From positions 1,364,001-1,428,000 of the forward strand of contig OZ257246.1 in the NCBI GenBank assembly GCA_965279595.1: 64,000 bases of DNA, given 5' to 3'. Below the pieces are notes generated by a model. That model did not search any database, was not told the DNA's origin, and worked only from the letters and a program-made list of their open reading frames with translations. The position numbers were made by a program, and so were the translations under genes. This document shows positions 57,466 through 64,000 of the stretch, in pieces. This DNA comes from CAIKLP01 sp965279595. GTDB lineage: Bacteria; Bacteroidota; Bacteroidia; Sphingobacteriales; Sphingobacteriaceae. Numbering within the stretch: position 1 is the first letter of the stretch; the number at the start of each line of letters is the position of its first letter.

Positions 57466-58154
57466 TGAAATGCATTGCCATCGATGATGAACCTTTAGCA
57501 CTAGAAGTTGTAAAAACATTTTGTGCTAAACGAAGTGATTTGAATTTATTAGCAGTATATACAAATCCATTAGAAGCATTTACACAAATTGAAATTTTGC
57601 AACCTGAATTGATATTTCTTGATGTGCAGATGCAAGAATTGACTGGCTTGCAATTTTTAAAATTATTAAATGGTAGATGTAAAGTAGTACTAACCACAGC
57701 ATATCCTGATTTTGCATTAGAAGGGTTTGAATTGGATGTGATTGATTATTTACTTAAACCATTTTCCTTTGATCGATTTTCTAAATCAATTGAAAAGGTT
57801 AAGAATTACAATAGGGAAGTGGAAGTGTTAAAACCTAACAGTGAAGTTGATTTTATTTTTGTAAAAGCTGATCAAAAAATTGTTAAAATATTTATTGATG
57901 ATATCTTATATATTGAAGGTTTAAAGGATTATATTTCTATTTTTACAAGAACAGAAAGAATAGTGACTTTACAGAACATGAAAAAAATGGAAGCATTATT
58001 GCCATCAAATTTATTTGTTCGTGTACATAAATCATATATTGTTTCGTTGAATAAAATTGATGCAATTGAACGAGGTAGGGTATTAATTAATAAAGTAATT
58101 ATACCAATTGGAGAAACCTATAAGGAACATTTTTACGAACTTGTTGGTATTTAA
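57462..58154 (+). CDS. LytTR-family response regulator
   Basis: This 230-aa protein has a receiver domain with acidic residues DDE (8-10), phospho-acceptor Asp54 (FLDVQM) and conserved Lys (LLKPF). The C-terminal LytTR DNA-binding domain shows DFIFVKADQKIVKIFIDDILYIEGLKDYISIF, cited by segment, and FVRVHKSYIVSLNKID. Its start (ATG 57462 or 57465) overlaps the kinase stop by 1-4 bp, so they are coupled. It is the natural candidate to bind the direct repeat upstream of the kinase gene. It could also control the divergent exporter operon. Confidence 0.93.
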   Translation: MMKCIAIDDEPLALEVVKTFCAKRSDLNLLAVYTNPLEAFTQIEILQPELIFLDVQMQELTGLQFLKLLNGRCKVVLTTAYPDFALEGFELDVIDYLLKPFSFDRFSKSIEKVKNYNREVEVLKPNSEVDFIFVKADQKIVKIFIDDILYIEGLKDYISIFTRTERIVTLQNMKKMEALLPSNLFVRVHKSYIVSLNKIDAIERGRVLINKVIIPIGETYKEHFYELVGI

Positions 58155-58194
58155 ATTGACAGTTTAAAGATATGTAAAATTGAAAATTAAAATA

Positions 58195-59106
58195 ATGGAA
58201 AGCATATCCACATTACACGAATTACAAAACTTTAATAACCTAGAATACCTTGCAAAACAAGTGGTAGAGGGTTTTATTACTGGTTTGCATAAAAGTCCAT
58301 TTCATGGTTTTTCGGTGGAGTTTGCAGAGCATAGGCAGTATAATCCAGGTGAAAGTGTAAAAAATATCGATTGGAAATTATTTGGTAGAACTGAAAAAAT
58401 TTACTCTAAAAGATACGAGGAAGAAACAAATTTACGCTGTCATATTGTAATTGATACATCTTCATCCATGTATTATCCTAAATCCAAAGAAAATAAAATT
58501 AGATTTTCTGTACTTAGTGCTGCAGCTTTAATTGTCTTATTTAAGCAGCAAAGGGATGCCTTTGGATTAACTTTATTTAGTGATAAAATTGATTATTCTT
58601 CACCTGCAAGATCAACTACAGTGCACCAAAAGTTATTATTTACTTATCTTGAAAATGCATTAGTTGAAAAAGAGGGGCAAGTAAAAACAGATCTTCCATC
58701 AGTTTTGCATTTATTATCTGAGCAAATACATAAAAGATCTTTGGTAATTATTTTTTCTGATTTTTTTCAGAATATTGAAAGTCAGGATAAGTTATTTGCA
58801 GCCTTACAGCATTTAAAATATAATAAGAATGAAATAATTTTATTCCATGTGAATGATCAAGTATCTGAAATGGAATTTAATTTTGAAGATCGCTTATATG
58901 AATTTGAAGATTTAGAAACTGGTGAGAAGTTACAATTAAATGCAAATGCAGTTCGTGAAAAATATCAATCTTCTATGCAAAACTATATTGATAACATTAA
59001 ATTAAAGTGTTTCTCCTATAAAATTGATTTTGTGCCAACAAATATCAAATCTGGGTTTCAATCTGTCTTGGAATCCTATCTAATCAAAAAAAATAAAATG
59101 AGTTAA
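58195..59106 (+). CDS. DUF58 domain protein
   Basis: This 303-aa protein has the DUF58 core: SVEFAEHRQYNPGESVKNIDWKLFGRT, RYEEETNLRCHIVIDTSSSM (the vWA-like MIDAS DxSxS), LVIIFSDFF and a C-terminal GFQSVLESYL. DUF58 genes usually sit in clusters with a MoxR AAA+ ATPase and membrane vWA proteins; none is next to this one. I chose the ATG at 58195 over the TTG at 58180. It lies 40 bp downstream of the response regulator on the same strand and could be a read-through member. Function is not known; roles in protein complex assembly are suggested for the family. Confidence 0.88.
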   Translation: MESISTLHELQNFNNLEYLAKQVVEGFITGLHKSPFHGFSVEFAEHRQYNPGESVKNIDWKLFGRTEKIYSKRYEEETNLRCHIVIDTSSSMYYPKSKENKIRFSVLSAAALIVLFKQQRDAFGLTLFSDKIDYSSPARSTTVHQKLLFTYLENALVEKEGQVKTDLPSVLHLLSEQIHKRSLVIIFSDFFQNIESQDKLFAALQHLKYNKNEIILFHVNDQVSEMEFNFEDRLYEFEDLETGEKLQLNANAVREKYQSSMQNYIDNIKLKCFSYKIDFVPTNIKSGFQSVLESYLIKKNKMS

Positions 59107-59277
59107 ATTGCTGGTTTTGAACAGCTTGAAATTATACTGTATTTTTTTTATTGAATTGTGTAACCTTTAACATGTTTATTACGATACAAAGTCCAAGTAA
59201 ATTCATTGCTCTCACAATGAAAAGTGTAGTTAAAACACTTATTTACTAAAAACTAAACTGTTAAACCCTGACACAAA

Positions 59278-59901
59278 ATGAAAAAATTCTCCATTTTATT
59301 GGCATTTGTTGCCGTATCTTTTATTTTCTCGATGAATGCACAAGCCCAAACGGCTGATACTGTTTGTGTGAATTCAGCGGCAGTTCCATATAGTGTAACA
59401 AACACATCTGGATCAAGCTATGTATGGACATTATCTGGTGGTGGTGCTTTAAGTTCTTCATCTGGAAATTCAACTTCAGTGAATTGGGGAGGTACAGCAG
59501 GTACCTATACTTTACAAGTTCAAGAAACTGCGTCAACAGGTTGTCAAGCAGATGTAGTTAGTTTAAATGTTGTGGTTATTCCTTTAATTACAGCTTCTAT
59601 TTCTGGTAATGCAACTATGTGTTATAGTGATCCAGCTCCAACAGTTACCATTGCACTGACTGGAGTAGGACCATATACATTCACTTATACTAATGGTTCA
59701 GGTAATACAACAATTACAAATCACCCAACTAACAGTTATACATTTACTGCAGCTCCAACTATTCCAGCGCCTGGAAATACTTCTGCTACTACTACTTATA
59801 GTCTAGTTTCTGCTTCAAATAAGTTTTGTTCAGGAACGACAAGTGGTTCTGCTGCAATCTTAGTAAATCCAAAACCAATAACATCAGCAATTATTCACTA
59901 G
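59278..59901 (+). CDS. secreted protein with PKD-like and Ig-like domains, no sorting tail
   Basis: This 207-aa protein has a signal peptide (MKKFSILLAFVAVSFIFSMNAQAQ). A PKD-like domain follows at about 25-100 (DTVCVNSAAVPYSVTNTSGSS; WGGTAGTYTLQVQETASTGC) and then a second, Ser/Thr-rich beta-sandwich with paired Cys (ATMCYSDPAPTV, NKFCSGTTSG). It ends at PITSAIIH without a T9SS tail. Its first domain is clearly related to the N-terminal domain of the next gene product. Such proteins occur in Bacteroidota surface-structure loci. It is soluble or peripheral unless held by a partner. A partner with the type B tail is the adjacent gene. Confidence 0.75.
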   Translation: MKKFSILLAFVAVSFIFSMNAQAQTADTVCVNSAAVPYSVTNTSGSSYVWTLSGGGALSSSSGNSTSVNWGGTAGTYTLQVQETASTGCQADVVSLNVVVIPLITASISGNATMCYSDPAPTVTIALTGVGPYTFTYTNGSGNTTITNHPTNSYTFTAAPTIPAPGNTSATTTYSLVSASNKFCSGTTSGSAAILVNPKPITSAIIH

Positions 59902-59954
59902 TACTTGGATTGAGAATTACTCAATAAGTTTCACATTATTTAATAACCAATTAT

Positions 59955-61010
59955 ATGTTCCGAAAAGGATTCATACAGCTACTGCTTTGCCTTGTTGGTA
60001 CTATATGTACTGCAAGTGCAGCAATAGTTGATACAGTTGGTGTAGGAGAGTCTGGTGTTAAATACAGTGTAGCAAATAAACCAGGATCAACATATCAGTG
60101 GTTTGTTACTGGTGGTAATATTGTTTATGGTAATGGACAAAATAGAATTGTAGTTGATTGGGGTAAGAAGTTTGGTTATTACCAAGTTTGTGTTGTTGAG
60201 ATAAGCAAATCAGGTTGTGTTGGAGATACAGTTAAACAAGATGTTTATATTGAATTACCTAAATTTCCTTTGATCAGTGGTAAAGAAAAAATTTGTTTTG
60301 GAGAGTCAATTATTTTAGAAGCGTCAGGGGCCGATTCAATTTATAAAGACATTTCATACAAATGGATTACTGGAGAAACATCACAACAAATATTTGTAAC
60401 ACCATTAAAAAGCACCTCATACTTTTGCGTGGTATTTTACAATGGAGATGCGGTGGATACTGCATTTTTCGATGTTGAAGTTTTCCCTTACCCAAAGCCA
60501 ACGTTTAATTGGATCCCAAGCAAACCAAAAGTTGGTGATGAAATAAGTATAAGTTATACTGGGGGGAAATTTGAAAATATTGCTTGGTATTTTAATGGAG
60601 TCAAAGATACAAGTCAATTTTTAAATTATAAGAAAGTTATTGATTCTATTGGCTATTTAGATGTTCAATTAATTGCGTATAATGAAATAGGATGCAGTGA
60701 ATTGGTCCAACATAGAATCTTTGTTGAAGGTGAAAGCGAAATACTCGTTCCAGAAGTATTTAGTCCGAATGCAGATGGAAATAATGATGTTTTTGTTATT
60801 GATTTTCCAATGGGGATGCAAAAAATAAAAACCAAAATTTACAATCGTTGGGGTAATTTAGTAATAAGTTCAAATGATGCACATTTTGAATGGGATGGTA
60901 CAATGTTGAATAATGAAGTGCCAGATGGTGCATATGTTATATATATTGAAGCATATAATGCATCAGGGAAATATATTACTTATGATAAAACGATTGTATT
61001 ATTGCGTTAA
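59955..61010 (+). CDS. secreted protein with type B T9SS (gliding-motility-associated) C-terminal domain
   Basis: This 351-aa protein has a signal peptide ending SAAI. A PKD-like domain follows (DTVGVGESGVKYSVANKPGS; WGKKFGYYQVCVVEISKSGC), then two further beta domains, and the C-terminal type B sorting domain: VPEVFSPNADGNNDVFVIDF, IYNRWGNLVI, HFEWDGTMLNNEVPDGAYVI. This tail directs export by the type IX system and is the kind found on SprB-like adhesins. It follows the related 207-aa protein by 53 bp. The pair probably forms or decorates a cell-surface structure. Its PorP/SprF partner is not in the window. Confidence 0.88.
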   Translation: MFRKGFIQLLLCLVGTICTASAAIVDTVGVGESGVKYSVANKPGSTYQWFVTGGNIVYGNGQNRIVVDWGKKFGYYQVCVVEISKSGCVGDTVKQDVYIELPKFPLISGKEKICFGESIILEASGADSIYKDISYKWITGETSQQIFVTPLKSTSYFCVVFYNGDAVDTAFFDVEVFPYPKPTFNWIPSKPKVGDEISISYTGGKFENIAWYFNGVKDTSQFLNYKKVIDSIGYLDVQLIAYNEIGCSELVQHRIFVEGESEILVPEVFSPNADGNNDVFVIDFPMGMQKIKTKIYNRWGNLVISSNDAHFEWDGTMLNNEVPDGAYVIYIEAYNASGKYITYDKTIVLLR

Positions 61011-61015
61011 TCAAA

Positions 61016-62218
61016 TTAATTGATTCCTTCTATTACAATTTCATCAATCGATTGTATAATAATTCCACAAGCAAATTTAATTTCATCAATGGTAATAGTT
61101 AATGGAGGAGCAATTCTCATAGAAACTGTATTGTGTAAAAACCAATCTACAATAACACCTTTTTCAATACATCTATCAATTACTTTTTTATTGAACTCAA
61201 ATGATTTGAATTCAATTGCAATCATTAATCCTAACCCTCTGTATTCAATAATTTCAGGATGCACTAATAATTTTCGAAAATGATTTTCTTTTTCCTTAAT
61301 AGATTGTATAAGATTTTCTTCGAAAAGTACATTAATAGAAGCTAATCCTGCAGCACAATTAACTGGATGTCCACCAAAAGTTGTAATATGCCCGAGTATT
61401 GGATTTTCTTTTAAAGTATTCATAAATTCTAAAGAAGAAATGAAAGCTCCAATTGGCATTCCGCCACCCAATGCTTTTGCTAAGACTAAAATATCTGGAA
61501 TGATTTCATAGTTTTCAAAAGCAAAAAGTTTTCCGGTTCTTCCCATACCACACTGGATCTCATCTAAAATTAAAAGTGTACCTGTTTCTGTGCATTTTTT
61601 ACGAAGTGCTTGCCAATAAGCTTGGTTGGCAGTTTTTATTCCAGCTTCACCTTGAACTGTTTCAATAAAAATGGCTGCTGTATGATGATTTATTTTAGGT
61701 AAATCTTCAATATTTCCAAATGTTATGAATTCAATATCTGGTAGCAGAGGCCTAAATGCATTTTTGTATTCTTCATTACCCATAATACTCAATGCGGCAT
61801 GGGTACTTCCATGATAAGATTGTAGACAAGAAAGAATTTTAGTCCTTCCAGTAACACGTTTGGCTAATTTCATTGCTCCATCAATAGCTTCGGCTCCTGA
61901 ATTAACAAAGTATACACAAGATAAGCTTGGAGGAAGAAGGTCAGCTAATTTTTTTGCTAATTGAGTTTGAGGAGTTTGAATATATTCACCATATACCATC
62001 AAATGAAGATATTTGTCAACTTGATTTTTAATAGCTTCTATCACTTTTGGGTGTCTGTGTCCAACAGAACTAACACCAATACCAGATATTAAATCGAGGT
62101 ATTTCTTTTTATTGCTATCATAAAGGTAAACACCTTCTGCATACTCAATTTCAAGCGCTAATGGGAAATTTGTAGTTTGTGCATTATGACTTAAAAAAAG
62201 CTGACGTTGCGTAATCAT
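61016..62218 (-). CDS. class III (ornithine/acetylornithine-type) aminotransferase
   Basis: This 400-aa PLP enzyme has the family blocks YVFNSGAEA-like (VYFVNSGAEAIDGAMKLA), LLILDEIQCGMGRTG with the PLP-binding Asp, and LAKALGGGMPIGAF with the Schiff-base Lys. GLGLMIAIEF is near the end. Aspartate aminotransferase-family annotation is usual for this Bacteroidota group. The substrate (N-acetylornithine, ornithine, or other omega-amino donors) cannot be fixed. The TTG two codons upstream (62224) is not needed: ATG 62218 (MITQRQLFLSHNAQTT) matches family starts. It diverges from corA by 45 bp and lies 5 bp from the T9SS gene's stop. Confidence 0.9.
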   Translation of the reverse strand: MITQRQLFLSHNAQTTNFPLALEIEYAEGVYLYDSNKKKYLDLISGIGVSSVGHRHPKVIEAIKNQVDKYLHLMVYGEYIQTPQTQLAKKLADLLPPSLSCVYFVNSGAEAIDGAMKLAKRVTGRTKILSCLQSYHGSTHAALSIMGNEEYKNAFRPLLPDIEFITFGNIEDLPKINHHTAAIFIETVQGEAGIKTANQAYWQALRKKCTETGTLLILDEIQCGMGRTGKLFAFENYEIIPDILVLAKALGGGMPIGAFISSLEFMNTLKENPILGHITTFGGHPVNCAAGLASINVLFEENLIQSIKEKENHFRKLLVHPEIIEYRGLGLMIAIEFKSFEFNKKVIDRCIEKGVIVDWFLHNTVSMRIAPPLTITIDEIKFACGIIIQSIDEIVIEGIN

Positions 62219-62263
62219 ATTCAAAAGTACAAAATTATTGCTGCAGGATGATTAAATTTGAAT

Positions 62264-63166
62264 ATGCTTAAAGAATATACAAACCTAAAATCCTCCAATT
62301 TTACCTGGATTGATATTACTAATCCAACTTTAGAAGAATTACAAAATATTGCAAGTATTTATTCATTGCATCCTTCATCTGTGCAGGATTGTTTAGAACC
62401 TGATCATTTACCAAAAATTGAGGAGTTTGAAGATTCTACTTTTATTGTTACGCGGATTTTTGATTCAACACAAAAAAATGATGCTGATACAATTCAGGAA
62501 GTAAGTAGGAAAATTTCGATTTTTTATTCAAGTAATTTCTTAATAACAATTCATAGAAGTGAGCAATCAATTTTAGAAGAACTGAATTCAAAATATGTTC
62601 AGCATGGAAAATGTAAGGATGTGAATCATTTACTTTATATCATATTGAACAAGGTGGTTATGTCTTATAAAAACACCGCCGATAAATTAGAAGAAGAAAT
62701 TGATTTTTATGAAAGCAAAATATTTTTAAAGACTAGAGTGCCTGATTTATTAAAGAGTTTATATAGAATAAAAAGGAAAGGTTCTGTAATAAATAGAATT
62801 TTATTTTTATCGAAAGATATTATCAACAATTTAGAAGAAGATGATGTTAAAGACCCTATATATAGGGATATTGTAGATAACTATGTGAAAATGGAAACCG
62901 TGTATGATCAAATAATTGAACAAATAAATAACTTACTTTCATTATACTTATCAATTTCATCACAACGTACAAATGAAGTAATAAGAGTGTTAACAATATT
63001 CTCTGTTTTTTTTATGCCTTTAACTTTTATAGTAGGTATTTATGGCATGAATTTTACTCATATGCCAGAAATTAATTGGGAATATGGTTATACTTATTCA
63101 ATAGCATTAATGATTATTATCACTGGTGTTATTTATTATTGGTTTTATAGAAAAGGTTGGTTGTAA
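62264..63166 (+). CDS. corA: magnesium/cobalt transporter CorA
   Basis: This 300-aa channel has a cytoplasmic alpha/beta funnel (WIDITNPTLEELQNI; DCLEPDHLPKIEEFEDSTFIV; KTADKLEEEIDFYE-like helices) and two C-terminal TM helices. The CorA signature GMNFTHMPE follows TM1 (FFMPLTFIVGIYGMN) and TM2 is YSIALMIIITGVIYYWF. It conducts Mg2+ across the inner membrane as a pentamer. The ATG at 62264 was chosen; the frame is open from a TTG at 62258. It converges on a small minus-strand gene with 5 bp between them. Confidence 0.95.
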   Translation: MLKEYTNLKSSNFTWIDITNPTLEELQNIASIYSLHPSSVQDCLEPDHLPKIEEFEDSTFIVTRIFDSTQKNDADTIQEVSRKISIFYSSNFLITIHRSEQSILEELNSKYVQHGKCKDVNHLLYIILNKVVMSYKNTADKLEEEIDFYESKIFLKTRVPDLLKSLYRIKRKGSVINRILFLSKDIINNLEEDDVKDPIYRDIVDNYVKMETVYDQIIEQINNLLSLYLSISSQRTNEVIRVLTIFSVFFMPLTFIVGIYGMNFTHMPEINWEYGYTYSIALMIIITGVIYYWFYRKGWL

Positions 63167-63171
63167 TTAAA

Positions 63172-63615
63172 TTATTTTCTTTGTTCTTGTAATCTTTTCA
63201 CTAATTCTCTTTTGAATCCTTCTTCAGCACGATAGTATTTTACTACTTTATTTATAGGCAAAATGGATTTGAATTTTTCATGATATTTTTTCTCAATATC
63301 AAGTTCTCTTTGTCTTGAATTGATCTCATCATCTACCAATTTTTCAAGTTCTTTGTCAGTCATAGTTTCAATAGATTCTTTTGCATTAAAAGTTCTATTT
63401 CTTCGTTCTTTACGAACTTTTTCTTGTTCTAATTGCATTTCATTGTAGATAGGCCAAAATGTTTTAGCTTCTTCAGAACTGAGTCCGATTATTCTCGTGA
63501 AATAGGCAATTCTAAATGCTTCTATGTTTTCTCTTTTATCAGACTGACTTTGAGCAAATCCAACAGAGATTGTTGCAAGTAAGGCTACTCCGATTAAAAT
63601 TAAGTGCTTTTTCAT
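63172..63615 (-). CDS. small periplasmic Spy/CpxP-like protein
   Basis: This 147-aa protein has a signal peptide (MKKHLILIGVALLATISVGFAQ) and a basic/acidic helical body. The pattern ITRIIGLSSEEAKTFWPIYNEMQLEQEKVRKERR, here cited by segment, then ELDIEKKYHEKFKSILPINKV resembles Spy/CpxP-like chaperones or periplasmic sensors (LTxxQ-type, in degenerate form). It is downstream of the anti-sigma-like gene by 12 bp, which suggests an ECF regulatory operon that starts beyond the window. Function as envelope-stress accessory is inferred from context and fold only. Confidence 0.65.
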   Translation of the reverse strand: MKKHLILIGVALLATISVGFAQSQSDKRENIEAFRIAYFTRIIGLSSEEAKTFWPIYNEMQLEQEKVRKERRNRTFNAKESIETMTDKELEKLVDDEINSRQRELDIEKKYHEKFKSILPINKVVKYYRAEEGFKRELVKRLQEQRK

Positions 63616-63627
63616 TTTTATTTTCTT

Positions 63628-64000
63628 TTATAATTCTTCAACTAGGTAATTTTCATCAATCTGATTCAAGTAAGAATCAATATTATTACTATCAATATTC
63701 ATTTGACTATTTTGTTTTAATAAGGCAACTTCAATAATAGTTGCTTCATCAATTTCTTCATAAATTAAATCTTCTGTGTTGATTTGGTATATTGAATTAG
63801 TATCTACAGTTAGTTCTTTTTTATTATTTATTCCATTAAAAATTAACGTACTCGCAATTATTAGTGTAAGGCAAGCGGCCAATGAAAATTTAAATACTTT
63901 GCTTTGATAAAATGGAATAGTTATACTTTCCAGTTTTACTCTATCCATCATTCTCGAAGGAAATTCATCAAAATAATTTTCAGGCAAGCTTTTATTAGTT
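63628..64000 (-). CDS. membrane protein, probable anti-sigma-like, 5' end outside window
   Basis: The frame is open to the window edge: upstream of a TTG at 63987 it reads in frame T-N-K-S, so the start lies beyond base 64000. About 123 residues are visible. They begin TNKSLPENYFDEFPSRMMDRV, then a membrane helix (VFKFSLAACLTLIIASTLIF) and an acidic C-terminal part (NTEDLIYEEIDEATIIEV). The topology equals the protein at 44734, and the next gene is Spy-like. It is probably an anti-sigma factor or accessory of an ECF system. No zinc motif is seen. Confidence 0.65.
   Translation of the reverse strand, partial: TNKSLPENYFDEFPSRMMDRVKLESITIPFYQSKVFKFSLAACLTLIIASTLIFNGINNKKELTVDTNSIYQINTEDLIYEEIDEATIIEVALLKQNSQMNIDSNNIDSYLNQIDENYLVEEL

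Overview
The window is AT-rich chromosomal DNA from a member of the Bacteroidota, most likely of the Chitinophagales type (phylum: high confidence; order: moderate). The evidence is: type IX secretion sorting domains (at 46660 and 59955), a TonB receptor with a CarboxypepD_reg-like N-terminal domain, promoters of the TTTG / TAnnTTTG kind, almost no Shine-Dalgarno sequences, an atpD-atpC pair away from other atp genes, and an rRNA operon with tRNA-Ile(GAT) and tRNA-Ala(TGC) in the spacer. I see no prophage, insertion sequence, integrase or CRISPR array. It reads as a stable core chromosome.

Layout. 1-4129: end of ispH, a carotenoid hydroxylase, a TonB receptor and ferrochelatase. 4142-6150 (minus): KDO transferase waaA and an outer-membrane barrel protein. 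6318-11470: a surface-polysaccharide precursor operon (ugd, UDP-xylose synthase, galE, rfbB, PHP-type tyrosine phosphatase). 11474-12709: MacB-like permease. 12867-16984: an operon of porin-like protein, Rieske protein, imelysin-like lipoprotein and di-heme lipoprotein behind a palindromic operator. 17040-21396: IscA-like protein, a membrane-anchored protein, a methylmalonyl-CoA mutase catalytic subunit without a B12 domain, and a 5'-nucleotidase split into two genes in reversed domain order. 21784-31403: dnaA, LolA-like protein, a BNR-repeat protein, the TPM/TPM/LemA set, an FAD enzyme, a 53-aa membrane protein and a CoA-binding protein.

31458-37112 is a complete rRNA operon: two promoters, three boxA-like elements, 16S, tRNA-Ile, tRNA-Ala, 23S, 5S and a terminator. 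The stems that pair across 16S and across 23S for processing can be seen.

37223-50143: acyl-ACP desaturase, an ATP-cone/PD-(D/E)XK protein, a beta-CASP nuclease, fused isobutyryl-CoA mutase (IcmF), an ECF sigma/anti-sigma/outer-membrane set, a T9SS cargo protein, atpD-atpC and a GIY-YIG-like protein. 50311-64000: dnaE, trxA, a 30-aa membrane peptide plus two-gene ABC exporter divergent from a LytS/LytTR two-component pair, a DUF58 protein, two related secreted proteins (one with a type B T9SS tail), a class III aminotransferase, CorA, and a Spy-like plus anti-sigma-like pair cut by the window edge.

The least explained parts are: (i) the micropeptide-ABC/LytTR locus, with a 21-bp-phased direct repeat just upstream of a TAnnTTTG box; (ii) the porin-Rieske-imelysin-diheme operon with a perfect 19-bp palindrome; (iii) the two B12 mutases, whose specificity residues point to different substrates; (iv) the ATP-cone nuclease-like protein.
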